Below, one piece after another: positions 11,312-22,010 of a stretch of 64,000 nt of DNA. A model generated the notes under the pieces. It made no database searches and was not told the DNA's origin. It worked only from the letters and a program-made list of their open reading frames with translations. The translations under genes were made by a program, and so were the position numbers. The first letter of the stretch is position 1, and the number at the start of each line of letters is the position of its first letter. Source of the stretch: Microcyclospora pomicola (Eukaryota; Ascomycota; Dothideomycetes; Capnodiales); contig NHNY01000039.1 in NCBI GenBank assembly GCA_002786065.1, positions 62,001-126,000 on the forward strand, in the 5' to 3' direction.

Positions 11312-12570
11312 TCATGCATTCTCAACCTGATCTGCCCAGCTTGTCTTAGGACCCGCCTCCAGATCAGTGGCTTTGCCTCCAGGTAACGCAGGGAATTCTT
11401 CAGCTTTGGGCGCTCGCTGCGGCGCCTCACTCGCCTTCTTGCCACCTCTCGTCCCTCTCCCTGCTGCGCCACCTCTCGGCTCTTTGTATAGATACTCTCG
11501 GCCGTCGTTATGATCCTCTCGTTGCGTGAAGCCGCCTTTCTTGTCGAACTGCCCGCCCCGATTGAAGTCCTCCTCATTCTTCTCCGCATCCCATTGCCGG
11601 CCGTCCATGGCTTTCAGCTTGCGCATGCGATTCTTCTCCCGCTCGCCCATCATCTGTTGTCTATCTCTTCGCTCTTCGCGCTGTCGCTTCGCAGCTTCGG
11701 TCTTGGCCTGCGATTCCCTCTGCGCAAAGGTCGCTGCATCGGCTTCCGCGCGGGCGTGTGCTGCGGTCAACGACGCATTCTTGATCTGGATCTGAGCCAT
11801 TTTCTCCGCAAGCTCTTCCTCGGTGAGCTTCGGCTTCTTGATCCCCCCTGTAGCTTTTCGGTCGCCGCGTACTGAGCGGACGGGCTCTTGGCGAGGGCCT
11901 GTGGGCGCATTCTCTGGTACATCGCCTGGTGCTGGCTGAGGCTGGGATTGTGTCGGCGCATGCGTCTTCACATCGGCGCGCTGTGTGCCTTTTCCGCGAC
12001 CTCTGCCACGCTCTCTTCCTCTGGTAGCGTTCGCTCGAGGCTCGATAGATCTTGGTTCCGGCTGCTCTACTATGGGCTGAGGCGCTGGAGTGAAATCGTC
12101 GCTGAAGAGGTCGTCGTCTGAACGTACTCGCATGGATTGATCCATGGGGATGAAGTCATCGAAAAGATCGTCGTCAGCAGCACCTGTTTGCGCAAACTCA
12201 TCGATAGTCGAAACTTCTGTTGGCGCATAGTACGCATTCTCCAGTGATGGTGCGGTAGCTGAGTCCTTGGTTTCTTCGGCGCCAGCTTCTGGTATCGATG
12301 CATGACTTGGGTCTGGCACAGGTTCCGATACCGCTGGTGGTTCTGGTACTGATTTTGGTTCTGCGACTGGTTCGGAAAGCTGTTGGGGAGCTGGCTCATG
12401 AGCTGAGGGTGCCGGCGCGAATGTTTGTGCTGCTGCGGACAGGCTCGACGGCGCTTCGGATGACTTAGACTGTGCTGGTCAGCATACCTTTTCGTCACTC
12501 GTCCCACTTATGTGTCTCTCACTTCGCTATCTGGGGGAGGCTGCTTCGGCGCCCATTTTGACTGATACAT
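11312..12570 (-). CDS. RGG-rich low-complexity protein, possibly mRNA/ribosome associated
   Basis: 401 aa in two exons, 12570..12523 and 12469..11312. A first exon of 16 codons (MYQSKWAPKQPPPDSE) splices through a 53-nt GTGAGA..CAG intron onto an open frame that otherwise has no ATG near its start. The N-terminal third is Pro/Ala/Gln-rich, then acidic (DDDLFDDF). Next come an RGRERGRGRGKG block, a charged coiled coil about residues 220-310 (EELAEKMAQIQIKNAS, KRQREERRDRQQ), and a second RGG block. It ends EEFPALPGG..SWADQVENA. RGG blocks with a FPALPG-like tail recall Stm1/SERBP1-type RNA-binding proteins, but I cannot assign the family. Confidence 0.75.
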
Positions 12571-13059
12571 GATCAATGGAGCAGCTGCAGCGGTCGACTG
12601 TGAAGTTGCAGCGCACCGCCGGTCTGAGTCCGAGGAACCGAGAGGTACGACGAGTGCTTTGATGACTTGAGATTTTCGAGAAGGGCTGGAAGAATGCCGT
12701 CGTGATAGTAGAGTTAACTATTGTGCTGCTTTCATATCCTGCCCATGTTGTACTGTAGTAGCAGACCGACCAAATCGAGAAATTGTGGAGAGCTCCAAGC
12801 TCGCAAGGTGGCGCAAGATCGCCAGCGGGGACGGAACAGACCGCGCCTGCACGCCACACTTACGTCACCGTGAAAGTGGCGCAGCATGGCCACTTTCTGC
12901 TCGCATATAAACTGCCAGAGCCTGTCCAGTTCATGCTGTTCTGGTCCTCCGCAAACACATCACTGAACACGAGTCTGTCAATTCGCCGACTTGTTACCAG
13001 TTTCAAAGTCTTCATTCGACTCGAGTGTCACCAATCAGCAAAGACAACCTACCGAAACC
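12571..13059. other. Bidirectional promoter region
   Basis: 490 bp between two diverging genes. It contains a TATAAA at 12906..12911 facing the plus-strand gene. No further gene seen. Confidence 0.55.
12906..12911 (+). promoter_or_regulatory. Candidate TATA box
   Basis: TATAAA about 150 bp upstream of the ATG at 13060, a plausible spacing for a fungal promoter with a short 5' UTR. Sequence match only. Confidence 0.4.
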
Positions 13060-13386
13060 ATGTCCTCTTCTCACGTGTACAGCTCGGTGTCCTCGTCAAG
13101 CACGAGCAGCATCAACGGCCAGACCACAGGCCACCGAAGTGTCCAGCAATCACAAACCGACGCGAACGGCCACACCACCATGACTTCAGCGTCGCAAAAC
13201 CTGGGCGAACCTGTGGTGACCGAGACACGACGGTTCGATGGACAGGGTCGCGAATTGCTCGACGGCAGCAACGGGGCATCGCAAAATCGAATCGAGGATG
13301 TGAGTGGGGCTGAGCAGCGCGAACGGGATCGCGAGTACGAGGAGAGGATGGAGGAGGAGTATGCGAAGCGCGAAGGAGGTGCTTGA
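13060..13386 (+). CDS. Small Ser/Thr-rich hypothetical protein
   Basis: 108 aa, no intron. Start chosen at MSSSHVYSSV; an in-frame ATG 23 codons upstream lacks the conserved-looking opening. The first half is Ser/Thr/Gln-rich and probably disordered. It is followed by a compact motif NLGEPVVTETRRFDGQGREL and a charged C-terminal helix rich in Arg and Glu. No signal peptide, membrane segment or known domain. The good TATA box upstream and the ordered charged C-terminus favour a real gene. I do not recognise a function. Confidence 0.65.
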   Translation: MSSSHVYSSVSSSSTSSINGQTTGHRSVQQSQTDANGHTTMTSASQNLGEPVVTETRRFDGQGRELLDGSNGASQNRIEDVSGAEQRERDREYEERMEEEYAKREGGA

Positions 13387-13570
13387 GCAGACAACCACTC
13401 TATGATGTGACGACGAAGCAAGGGATATGAACCGGGTGCTGGGCACTTTTACACCTCGCAAGTATCTTCGGCAGGGTTAGGCTGGGGCTGGAATGTAACT
13501 CTATTGATGTATACTACATAGCAAGATTTCGTCCTTTCTTGCATCCCATCTCTCCTTGCCATCCGGTCAC

Positions 13571-14409
13571 TCAACTGGCGACATCCGTAACCCCCTCAAA
13601 ATCCGTCAGGTACTTCTCCGTCTTTAGCCGTGCATAAGGCGTCCTCGACAGACTTCGCCCTGCCACGTCGATATCCGTCTTGATGTCCTCGATCAACTTC
13701 TCTTTGCTCACGTAGTCCAGCTCCGGCCGGATGAATCCCAATATCAGAACGTTCATGTAGCTGTTGTAAAAATCGTCGTCGAACTGGTGCATGATGTGCA
13801 CTTCCACGCTCCGCACTGTGTTCTTGTAGAAAGGATTCCAGCCAATCGACATGACCATCGGGAAAACAGTACCCTGGTCACTCTCCTGCACGTCTTCATT
13901 TCCAGACACGGTTGAGGTGAGGGTTGAGTAGATGTCCTTGTTCATCAGCTTGTATTCCGACCCGGACGTTGCGCTAGCGTGCTGCTTGGTAGCCTTGGAG
14001 GGTGACAGTCCGGCCCAGCCATAGTAAACGCCTGACTCGACCTCCTCATGACCACCAACAGATAGGCCGGAGAGAGGTATGTTGGCTGTGGGGATGCCGA
14101 GCTGGAGAAGAGAGGATATCAGCATCAAGTCATCAAGGACTAATTGCCAGCATTGTTGCGACAATGCAGATAGCGAACGAATCCCGATGCTGATAATAGG
14201 TGTCTAAGACCCCCCCACCTGAAAGTCTCCATCTCTCACGATCGACTACATTTATTCTGCATTCCTGATCCCGGGGGGCGCAAAGCAGGTATGCAGCTTA
14301 CCTCGCTACTACCCCTCCCAAAACCCTTGATGACTTTGCCGCTCAGTCGCAGTGGGAAGGGAGGCTCAGGTCCATTGTCGGAGCCAGTGGTCTCGGGACG
14401 TGTAGTCAT
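13571..14409 (-). CDS. FMN1: Riboflavin kinase
   Basis: Phosphorylates riboflavin to FMN, the first step to flavin cofactors. 212 aa in two exons, 14409..14302 and 14101..13571, with a 200-nt phase-0 intron. The join creates the nucleotide/riboflavin-binding motif [17 protein letters not shown]. Downstream come [30 protein letters not shown] and FIRPELDY, all classic for the family; the Asn and Glu that bind riboflavin and metal are present. Length matches yeast Fmn1. ATG 14409 gives a short N-terminus ending in [16 protein letters not shown]. Convergent with the small protein gene at 13060. Confidence 0.95.
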
Positions 14410-14918
14410 CGCGATACTACTGGAGGTTGTATCGTGGATCTGGGGGAAATGCCAGACTTGCTGAACGCCAGGGAGATGGAATAAATGTCAGCCATGTCGT
14501 GGTATGTAAGCAAGGCACACACACGTCAACGTCTGGTGGGGTCGATCTGAATGGCCCGAGCCGTGTGGAGTCTCATATACCGTCCTAGAGAAACTGACTA
14601 TAGTACCTTACCTAAACGTGACAGTGATATGGCCATGGTCATCATTGATTGTGAAGCTGTTGTTAAGCCATGGCCGATGTTTTCTATCGTGTAAAATATG
14701 TTGTACGAACCAAGTACATGCGCATATCAAGACATCTAATCTAGCTAGGAGCAAGAGCGAGTATCTCACATAGTCAGCCTCTGGCCCCGTACACTTATCT
14801 ACCTTACGTTCTTCAAAAGCAATCATCACGCTCGCACCGGCGCCATTCGAGATGTAGCATTCGCAGATTACGCCCACATGTATATCTTTCTCACAAACAG
14901 AAAGCTAACAATGGCGCA
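14410..14918. other. Intergenic, riboflavin kinase upstream region
   Basis: About 500 bp between the ERT1-like 3' end and the riboflavin kinase start. No convincing gene. Confidence 0.55.
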
Positions 14919-17139
14919 TCAGATGATGGGCAGGAACTGCAGTAGTGGTCAGCATTGTTTGAGGTCCGTTTGAGGGAAGTACTCACGTTTATGACAATCA
15001 TCATCGGCATGTCAAACGTGTCTCTCTTCATGGTCCAGCACAACATGCAATTCACCGAACCGTCCTTCCTCCCGCGCGAGTTCATCCCGAGTTGATCTCG
15101 TTGACCATTCCCAGACCTGCCGGAAATGCTCCGCTTAGAGTCGTGCTCACCATTGTCGGGAGAACGGTCTTCTGGCCCCCAACCTGGATCGTCCTTGGTG
15201 CGGTACTTCAACAAGCTGCAAGCCTTACCGATGATATTCACATGCGAAGATCCAAATGCGAGATCGGCGAAATCTTCGTAAAACTCAACAACACTGTCTT
15301 CATCGATGAGCTCCGCAATGAACACCGGTTGCGGTTTTCCAGGAGCGATATCTGCATGAGACATATGTGGAGTTACCGCGCCACGTGTGCTTGTGCCAGT
15401 CTGAGCACCGGATGAGTTGTTCGCCAAGCCGTGGTCGACTGGGGTCACGTTGACGTTGAGATTGGGCTCATTGCCAAGAAGAACGTCCTTGCGCCAGCCA
15501 GTGATGAGAGTGAATTCCTTACTGGCGCTCACGATCTCACCAGTGCGACGAAAGATGACAGTGGGAACGCCATACGCGTTCAGAAAGTCATCGTACTCAC
15601 TGAGTGTCCGTTGGAAGGACTTTTCGGCGTGGATCAAGTCGTCGTTGTCAAGGTATTGGTTACAAGAAATGAATGAGGGTCTGATAGACGCCAGGGCTTT
15701 GGCTATGCGTAGAACCTTTTTGGAAGGAAAACGTTTCTGAAGGTAAGCGGTGAGGGCGTGAAATCCTTTTGTATGTGAGTATGGCGTGGTGACTGATGAA
15801 TAGATCGCCGAGGTCTGTCGTCGTTTGCGAACCTGATATGGTCCCAAGCCACCCGGGAATGCCGATTGCCTGCGTTGTTGTTGTGAAGCCTGCGAAATGC
15901 TTTGCTTCAGGAGATCTTGTGGATCTCGACTTTGATCTGACATGTTGTATTGATTGTCGCTCGACATGTTGAACACGGTGAAATCTTGAGATCGTGGGCT
16001 TTGCCCCGGCAACGACGGCGGCTGCTCGCCAATTGCATAGGCATCTGGACCGTTATGAAGTGAAGCCCATATGCTGGCAGTGCTTCCATGTCTGTTGCCA
16101 GCAGTCAACCCATTCTGCCAATTGTTGAAGGTCTGACCAAGATTGTAATTCTGGTTGAAGTTGGTACCATCATACGTTATACCATTTTGGCCCATGGAGT
16201 TCATGTGCTCGTGGTCAGGGGTGCCGACGGCCCCAGACATTTGTCCCAATATACCAAACTCTAGTGCACCATAGTGGTTCCCAAAGTTGATGTCACTGAG
16301 GTTAAAATTGTACAAAGAGGTATCAGTGCCGTCGAAGAAGGATGGCACAAAATCGCCACCGCCATCCGTGGATGTAGGGATTCCATTGTTCTGGTCAACG
16401 CCTTGGGTGATGTCCTGCATGGGTGAAGTCTGCTGACTCGAGGCGGACTGCGGATAATGAGTCGGTGTTTCTACATTGTGAGTCGCAGAAAAGTCCATCG
16501 TGCCGGTGGTATCAAGAAGGGGAGGTCCCATCGTATTCACATGTTGGTTGACTGGTCCATACTGTTGAAACGGAGTTGCTGAGCTGCCTGGGTGATACGA
16601 GCCTGTGCGCGCACCTGCCAGGCTATTGGTTGCCACAGCCGGCGTCACATTGGCAACAGGATGTGAGCCATTATGAAGGTTGTAATTACTGGCAAAGCCC
16701 GGCATTAGTGCTTCCGCTGGTGCATCATGAAGGTATTTGGCTTTCTTGCGAACGCCATCGTGGCATTGGTCTTGTAGGCCACGCTTGACACATCGGAGGC
16801 ATGGTCGCTCATCGCCTAAGCGAGAATGGTCAGCACATAGGACAAAGTAAGGAAACGGCGATACAGAACGCATATGTGACTCCGCATTGCGCAATTGAGG
16901 TGCTTACCACACGTGAGATGAGCTCGCTGGCATGCAAAACATGCTCGACGAGCCTTCTTTCTCCTCGGGCGTGAGGGATCTTTGGCATTGACCTTGGCGG
17001 GTGCGGTAGCGCTTGTGGCAGTGGACTGTCTGGGTGATTTCTCTTCGCTACTCCCGTTTTCTAGCTTGTCCGCAGCCATGATCTCAGATTGATCTTCAGG
17101 TTCTGGGGAAGGGGACCCATCGTCGGCGTCGGGCGACAT
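14919..17139 (-). CDS. ERT1: Zn2Cys6 transcription activator of gluconeogenesis (ERT1/AcuK-like)
   Basis: 692 aa nuclear activator; family members AcuK/Ert1 turn on PEPCK and fructose-bisphosphatase genes during growth on gluconeogenic carbon. Exons 17139..16908, 16815..14987 and 14936..14919. The first splice rebuilds the zinc cluster C67-X2-C70-X6-C77-X5-C83-X2-C86-X8-C95, preceded by [11 protein letters not shown] and followed by the linker [16 protein letters not shown] that marks this family. The middle is a long Asn/Gln/Ser-rich region. A PAS-like region comes later ([28 protein letters not shown]). The last exon is just 18 nt and encodes FLPII plus stop, restoring the hydrophobic family C-terminus. 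The 1.45 kb upstream region is long for this window and may hold regulatory sites. Confidence 0.93.
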
Positions 17140-18589
17140 ATTCACGCAGTCTTAAATACGGCTCGAGGAGCCAGCACACAAACGATTGGGGACGCAGACC
17201 CACGCTGCTGCAGCTCGTGTTCTTCGATACTGCGAGCCCGGTGGTCTGGAATAGCAACGTGGACCGCTCTCACACGTGCTGCAGGACGTCGTGCTGATTC
17301 CAGTATTCCCAACGCAGATGGTGCTCAAGCCTCTTTTTCCCCAGCGCTTCTCTAATGACCGCACACCACCGGTTCAGTCGGGCTTGATCGTTCCTTGCGC
17401 TGGCTGCGGTGACACTGTGCATGGGGCATTCGATTGGCAGTGCTTGCGCCGGCCCAGCAATGCGTCTCGTAGGGTGGTGCTACGCTCGGTACCGCTCTTG
17501 CTCATGGTACGACCATGCCGCCCACGTCGTTCGAAGAAGCTGTCTTTCCCTGGGCGCGACCGCGCACCTGACGCTCAAGCTCGAATGCCACGCTTTGTGC
17601 GATCGCCCGTGCTGAGTGCGTTGCGCAATGCTGTAGAACAACCGAGCTCGTATGTGTCTGGTAGGCTTTGCCTGAGAGCGTGTTCGCAGATCCAGACGTC
17701 GTGGACCATTGCTCGCGGCGGGAAATTGTTTGGCTTCTGAGCAGTAGTTCGTGGATGAACTCTAACCTGAGCCTCGCCCCGCAATGAGTGGGAAAGACTC
17801 AGTCACGAGCTCGCCGAGTGAGCGGTCCTCGGCCCGAGACGTGCGAGATGGATGGACGGCATGCAGCTGCACCTTCCATTTTCTGTCGCCTGCGCCACTG
17901 GACAATAATACACAGACTTCACTTCATCTCAGTGTTAGAGCATTATTTACGAGAAACCAACAACTCGACACCGCAGGCTCGGTCGCTCACTGCCTGAATG
18001 AGCATTCACTATTCGTAATCAGAGGTGTAGCATGCCCCTGTCGGGTTGTATCAATACTCGCAGGCATCCTGGCTGCTCAGTCTCGACCTTTACGCTTATG
18101 ATGCAGCACTGGTGTGAACGACATTTCGTTGGCAATACTACCACTGTTACATAGTCTCCTATCATCACAATTATTGCCTTCACTTTGCGTCATCTACCCA
18201 CCCGGCGGATGGTCACAATACGAGCTGTCAACCACGAGGCATCGTTCCGGCCACCGTTATTCGGGGCTCTCATCGCGCCGACGGGGAGGCCCCGGTACGA
18301 ACAGATCTTGTCTCGGCGACACCGACACGATCTGAGGTTGCATTCCTACCCCTGCTTGTGTTCAGTGCATTGGGTCATGTCTCTGCAGTTCTTGCTGTTG
18401 CGTGACCCGTGGAAACCTTGGTCAGCGAATCGTGGTTCGACACGATGTGCCACAACGCATGGTGTTACAAGACCAGCCGCATGGTATACTGACGCGTGGC
18501 GTACTTTGAGCGAGTACTGCAGTCCATAGCTTGCGCTCGAAGGCAGTCCACGAGCCGTCTGCAGATTGATTCCTCATCGAATTTGTGCT
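17140..18589. other. Intergenic, long ERT1-like upstream region
   Basis: About 1.45 kb upstream of the zinc-cluster gene and downstream of the transporter 3' end. Short frames only; none resembles a protein family. Probably promoter and long 5' UTR. Confidence 0.55.
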
Positions 18590-21254
18590 TCAGGCTTGTG
18601 CGAAGCGAGATTTCCCTCGGAGCTTCTTGCCATATCTAAAGAACAGGAACGCTGCTCGAGCCAGTATTAGTAGAACGCAGATACGACGGGAAACCTGCTT
18701 CGGTGATCTACTTACGAAACGGTAACATGGCGAGTGCAATAAACGCCAACAATGAACTGGCCCACTGATAGCCAAGCTCTGTTCATGGTCAGTGGGCGCT
18801 TCGAACAAGAAATGACTTGCCAACCAGGTTCTGTCGCCAATAGCTTGGCAGAGAAGGAGACCTACTTTCGTACATCTGCACACCGAACAGGCTTTACGTT
18901 CCTGAAGCATTAGCATGGCCCTTGCTAGGGTGCAGCGTCGTATGCAGTAGTGTAAGCCTTCTGTACTTACGGGAAGCCGGCCGCGAAACTAGATCGTGCG
19001 AATGAGTTCGCAGCCAGAGCACTGGCTGCATATAGCGGATACTGAAGGTCACCCGTGGTCAGATGATGATCTACATCACTACAGCAGTGACAATGCCCAC
19101 TCACACACTCGACCAGGAATGTGCTGTGTAACGTTCGTCAATATCCACTATACGTACTTTGTAGGTGTTGGCAACTTACAAACATCCGCTGAATACGAAA
19201 ATGTTACCGAGTCTGGCGTACAGCAATCGTGTTAGTTGCAAGCGTAACATAACACATACCTGTGTTGTGGACAGTCGACGATCTTCATTTACCCGAAAAA
19301 GCCAGAAAAGACGATTGGCACTGGATTGAGATCAGCATGAAGAGACCTGCGAGTTCACTCAATGCTGCAACGCAGGATGCAATACCTAGCCAATGTACCC
19401 TGTACACAACGTCAGTCGACCGAGTATCCAAGGCAGAACAAGCTATAAGCAGGTCCAGATCAAGGGCGATACGGTCATGTGCGACCCATGGGAGATACCT
19501 ACCAAGGAAACGTAGTCCAACCGAACCCTGAATGGCAATGCATATTGTGTCAGCGATGCTTTCGTCCGGATGCGATGTACCCTGGTCTCTTCGGTCACTC
19601 ACCGAAAAGGCTGACAGGTACGATAACGGCTCCACTAGTTTGTATACGTCAGTGAAGCAAGATCAATACGAACTCGGGTTCCACTTGAACGTGGTTTGCT
19701 GCGCATCTCAGTCTTGGCCACTCATGGGACGGACTAACAGGATGGTCGGTGGCAGTCGATACTCCGGTTCGCTGACGCCTCCGTTGTTTCGTACGAGTCT
19801 CGCGTACTATAGGAACCTCAGCAGACTGTAGAGCAACGATCAAAATATTGACTGAACTCCAACATACGTTCTTTCGCCAGAGGGGATCGCAGCAGATGCC
19901 TAGCACCATCCCAACAAATATTCCTAGGAATGTTAGGCCAGTCTGCCATTGGTTGAATCCATGGTTGTTTTGAAAGACCACCGCGAATGCCTAGTCTCCC
20001 GATTAGTATCGATTCACTGTTTGAGACTAGTACGTCGAACTCTTACACCAAAGAACAGGTAGAGCACCCCCAACAAGATAGCTGATAGCAAACACAAGTT
20101 AAGCACCATTGGCTCGAACAGGAGCAGTTGGAAGGGACGAACGCAGGACCGAAGAACAGTCTTGGTTATCGATCTCTGCATTCTTTCGATCGGAGCAATG
20201 TATCTTACATCCCCGGTTTCCTTGCGCAATCTAATCGCCTTTTGTCGCAGCAGTACAGGCGCGTATGTTTCTGGGACGAAGAAGAAGATGAGGACCCATT
20301 CGAGTCCGGCCCAAATGACCAGAACCCAGAACGACCATCGCCAGTTCGTGAACTGGTTGATGAAGCCTCCTACCACAGGTCCGACTTGGGGTCCGATGAA
20401 TGGACTGGCAGTGTAGATCATCATTGGCGCACTGAGTTCCTCGCGTGAGAACATGTCGCCGACTGTGCCTCCTGCAACACTCAAGAATGCACTGTTTCGT
20501 GTCAGCGCCGATTTTCGAAACAGAGATAGGAGAAGTAGTCTTACCTGCCGGCTAAGCCATCAAGAAATCTCACCACAAGCATCGTGGTGATGTTGTTCGC
20601 CACCGCGCATGGGATCAACCAAATGAAGAACATCCCAAAGGCACACAGGTAGATGATACGTCTTCCAAAGAATTCTGACAATGGTGAGAGTACCATAGGC
20701 CCCAGCCCGAGGCCCGCGACATACGTAGTCAAGCCAAGCGTGGCCACCTCTCGACTGACGTGGAAGTCTTGCTCCAATTGTGGATAGGTACTCGTATAGA
20801 GCGCAGACGCACAAGTCACGCAGAGCGCACAGCTCGATCCGATCAGCACAATACACCATTTCCGGAGTGCGCTTTTGTTCTTGGGGCTCATGGGGTCAGA
20901 ATCCCCGTCGAATTGCACTTCAAACTCCTTGGCAGCATTATCTGCGGTGCGCTTGTGCTCATCTCCCCCATCCTTGACTTCGAAATGCGTGTACCCGTCA
21001 GTATGCGACCTATGCGAACCAGCTGACGACCGGCTCCTCGCATGTCGAAATTGTGGACGCGAGTTATCATGGACTTCTGTTCTCTGCCTACTACTCAGTT
21101 CTCCCTCGCTAGAAATCTCATCTGCAACCTCCTCCTGTGGAAATCTCATGTCTTGTTTGTTAGCATGATGCTCTGCTGACCCTCGGCTATGTTCCTCGAC
21201 ATCGAATCCCACGGTGGACGACCTGTCGATCGTCGAGTCCCGGGCATCTAACAT
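18590..21254 (-). CDS. MFS drug/polyamine:H+ antiporter (DHA1) with 14 exons
   Basis: 572-aa DHA1-family transporter with 12 predicted helices, probably plasma membrane. A disordered N-terminus of about 125 residues precedes TM1 (KWCIVLIGSSCALCVTCAS). Motif A-like LSPLSEFFGRR, motif C-like GGTVGDMFS..GPQVGPVVGGF and the C-terminal FFRYGKKLRGKSRFA all fit. Exons: 21254..20545, 20491..20047, 19990..19868, 19806..19739, 19634..19603, 19527..19503, 19399..19386, 19320..19293, 19212..19180, 19123..19105, 19041..18971, 18891..18866, 18778..18716, 18651..18590. They sum to 573 codons with every phase consistent. Seven exons are 33 nt or shorter, the smallest 14 nt. Start may instead be ATG 21275, adding seven residues. 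Substrate unknown; homologues export drugs or polyamines. Confidence 0.9.
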
Positions 21255-22010
21255 CGTGAGTCTCCAAAATTTCATTCACTACCTTAAGCTCGGATATGTG
21301 CGCGCTGCATTGAACTCTGAACCAACAAAATCGCCTCAGACGAAGCATATATGGAGCATCTTCAAGCCGCAATAACCCGTTCTGCTAGTATGGAAAGTCG
21401 CATTGGTCACCAACATGGAGTGCATACAAATACTCATCAACATAAGGTAGGTGTCATTGGCGCTTGCAAACAGCCGGGCAGTGCGGGCGCTGCGGATACG
21501 TCTGTGGGATTTCGGATGAAGGGCAACTCGAAGCACATCCTCATTCATTCCTTCTTGACACATATCGCTCACTTTTTGCCGCATCAAGTGAACTTCGTAT
21601 TAGGAAATGTCGTTGGGATTCAAGTACAAGTACATGGTACAGATGCAAGCTCGCTTCGTGGGGTGATGAAGTACTTTTTACTGCATTTGCATGAAACGCC
21701 TGCCGCCAGAATGCAGACCGTGGAAAGTTCGGTGTCACACATGTCCGCTGCCAGCGAGGAGGAACTCATTGACATATGAAAGTGGTTGACTTCATGAGGT
21801 CTGTACTCGGCATCCTCGGAAGCTGTGTTCCCAAGCTTCTGTATATCGTCTGAAGAAGCCGTTCGACGAGCTTGACCCCCCATCTGCATGAAGTCGCTGG
21901 CCCCTCCTCTTGGTGGCGCCAGCTACATGGCCCGAAAAGCATATCCAAGACGTTGACATGTTTCTGATGCATCAGGCTCTCTGCTCTGCTAAGGTACCTG
22001 AGCAAACACC
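21255..22010. other. Bidirectional promoter of MFS and HET genes
   Basis: 756 bp between diverging starts. No gene recognised; contains only short overlapping frames. Confidence 0.55.

Noticed and set aside
19285-19635. 116-codon minus-strand frame read straight through the transporter
   Set aside because: It crosses several intron boundaries; only the spliced microexon path gives MFS similarity.
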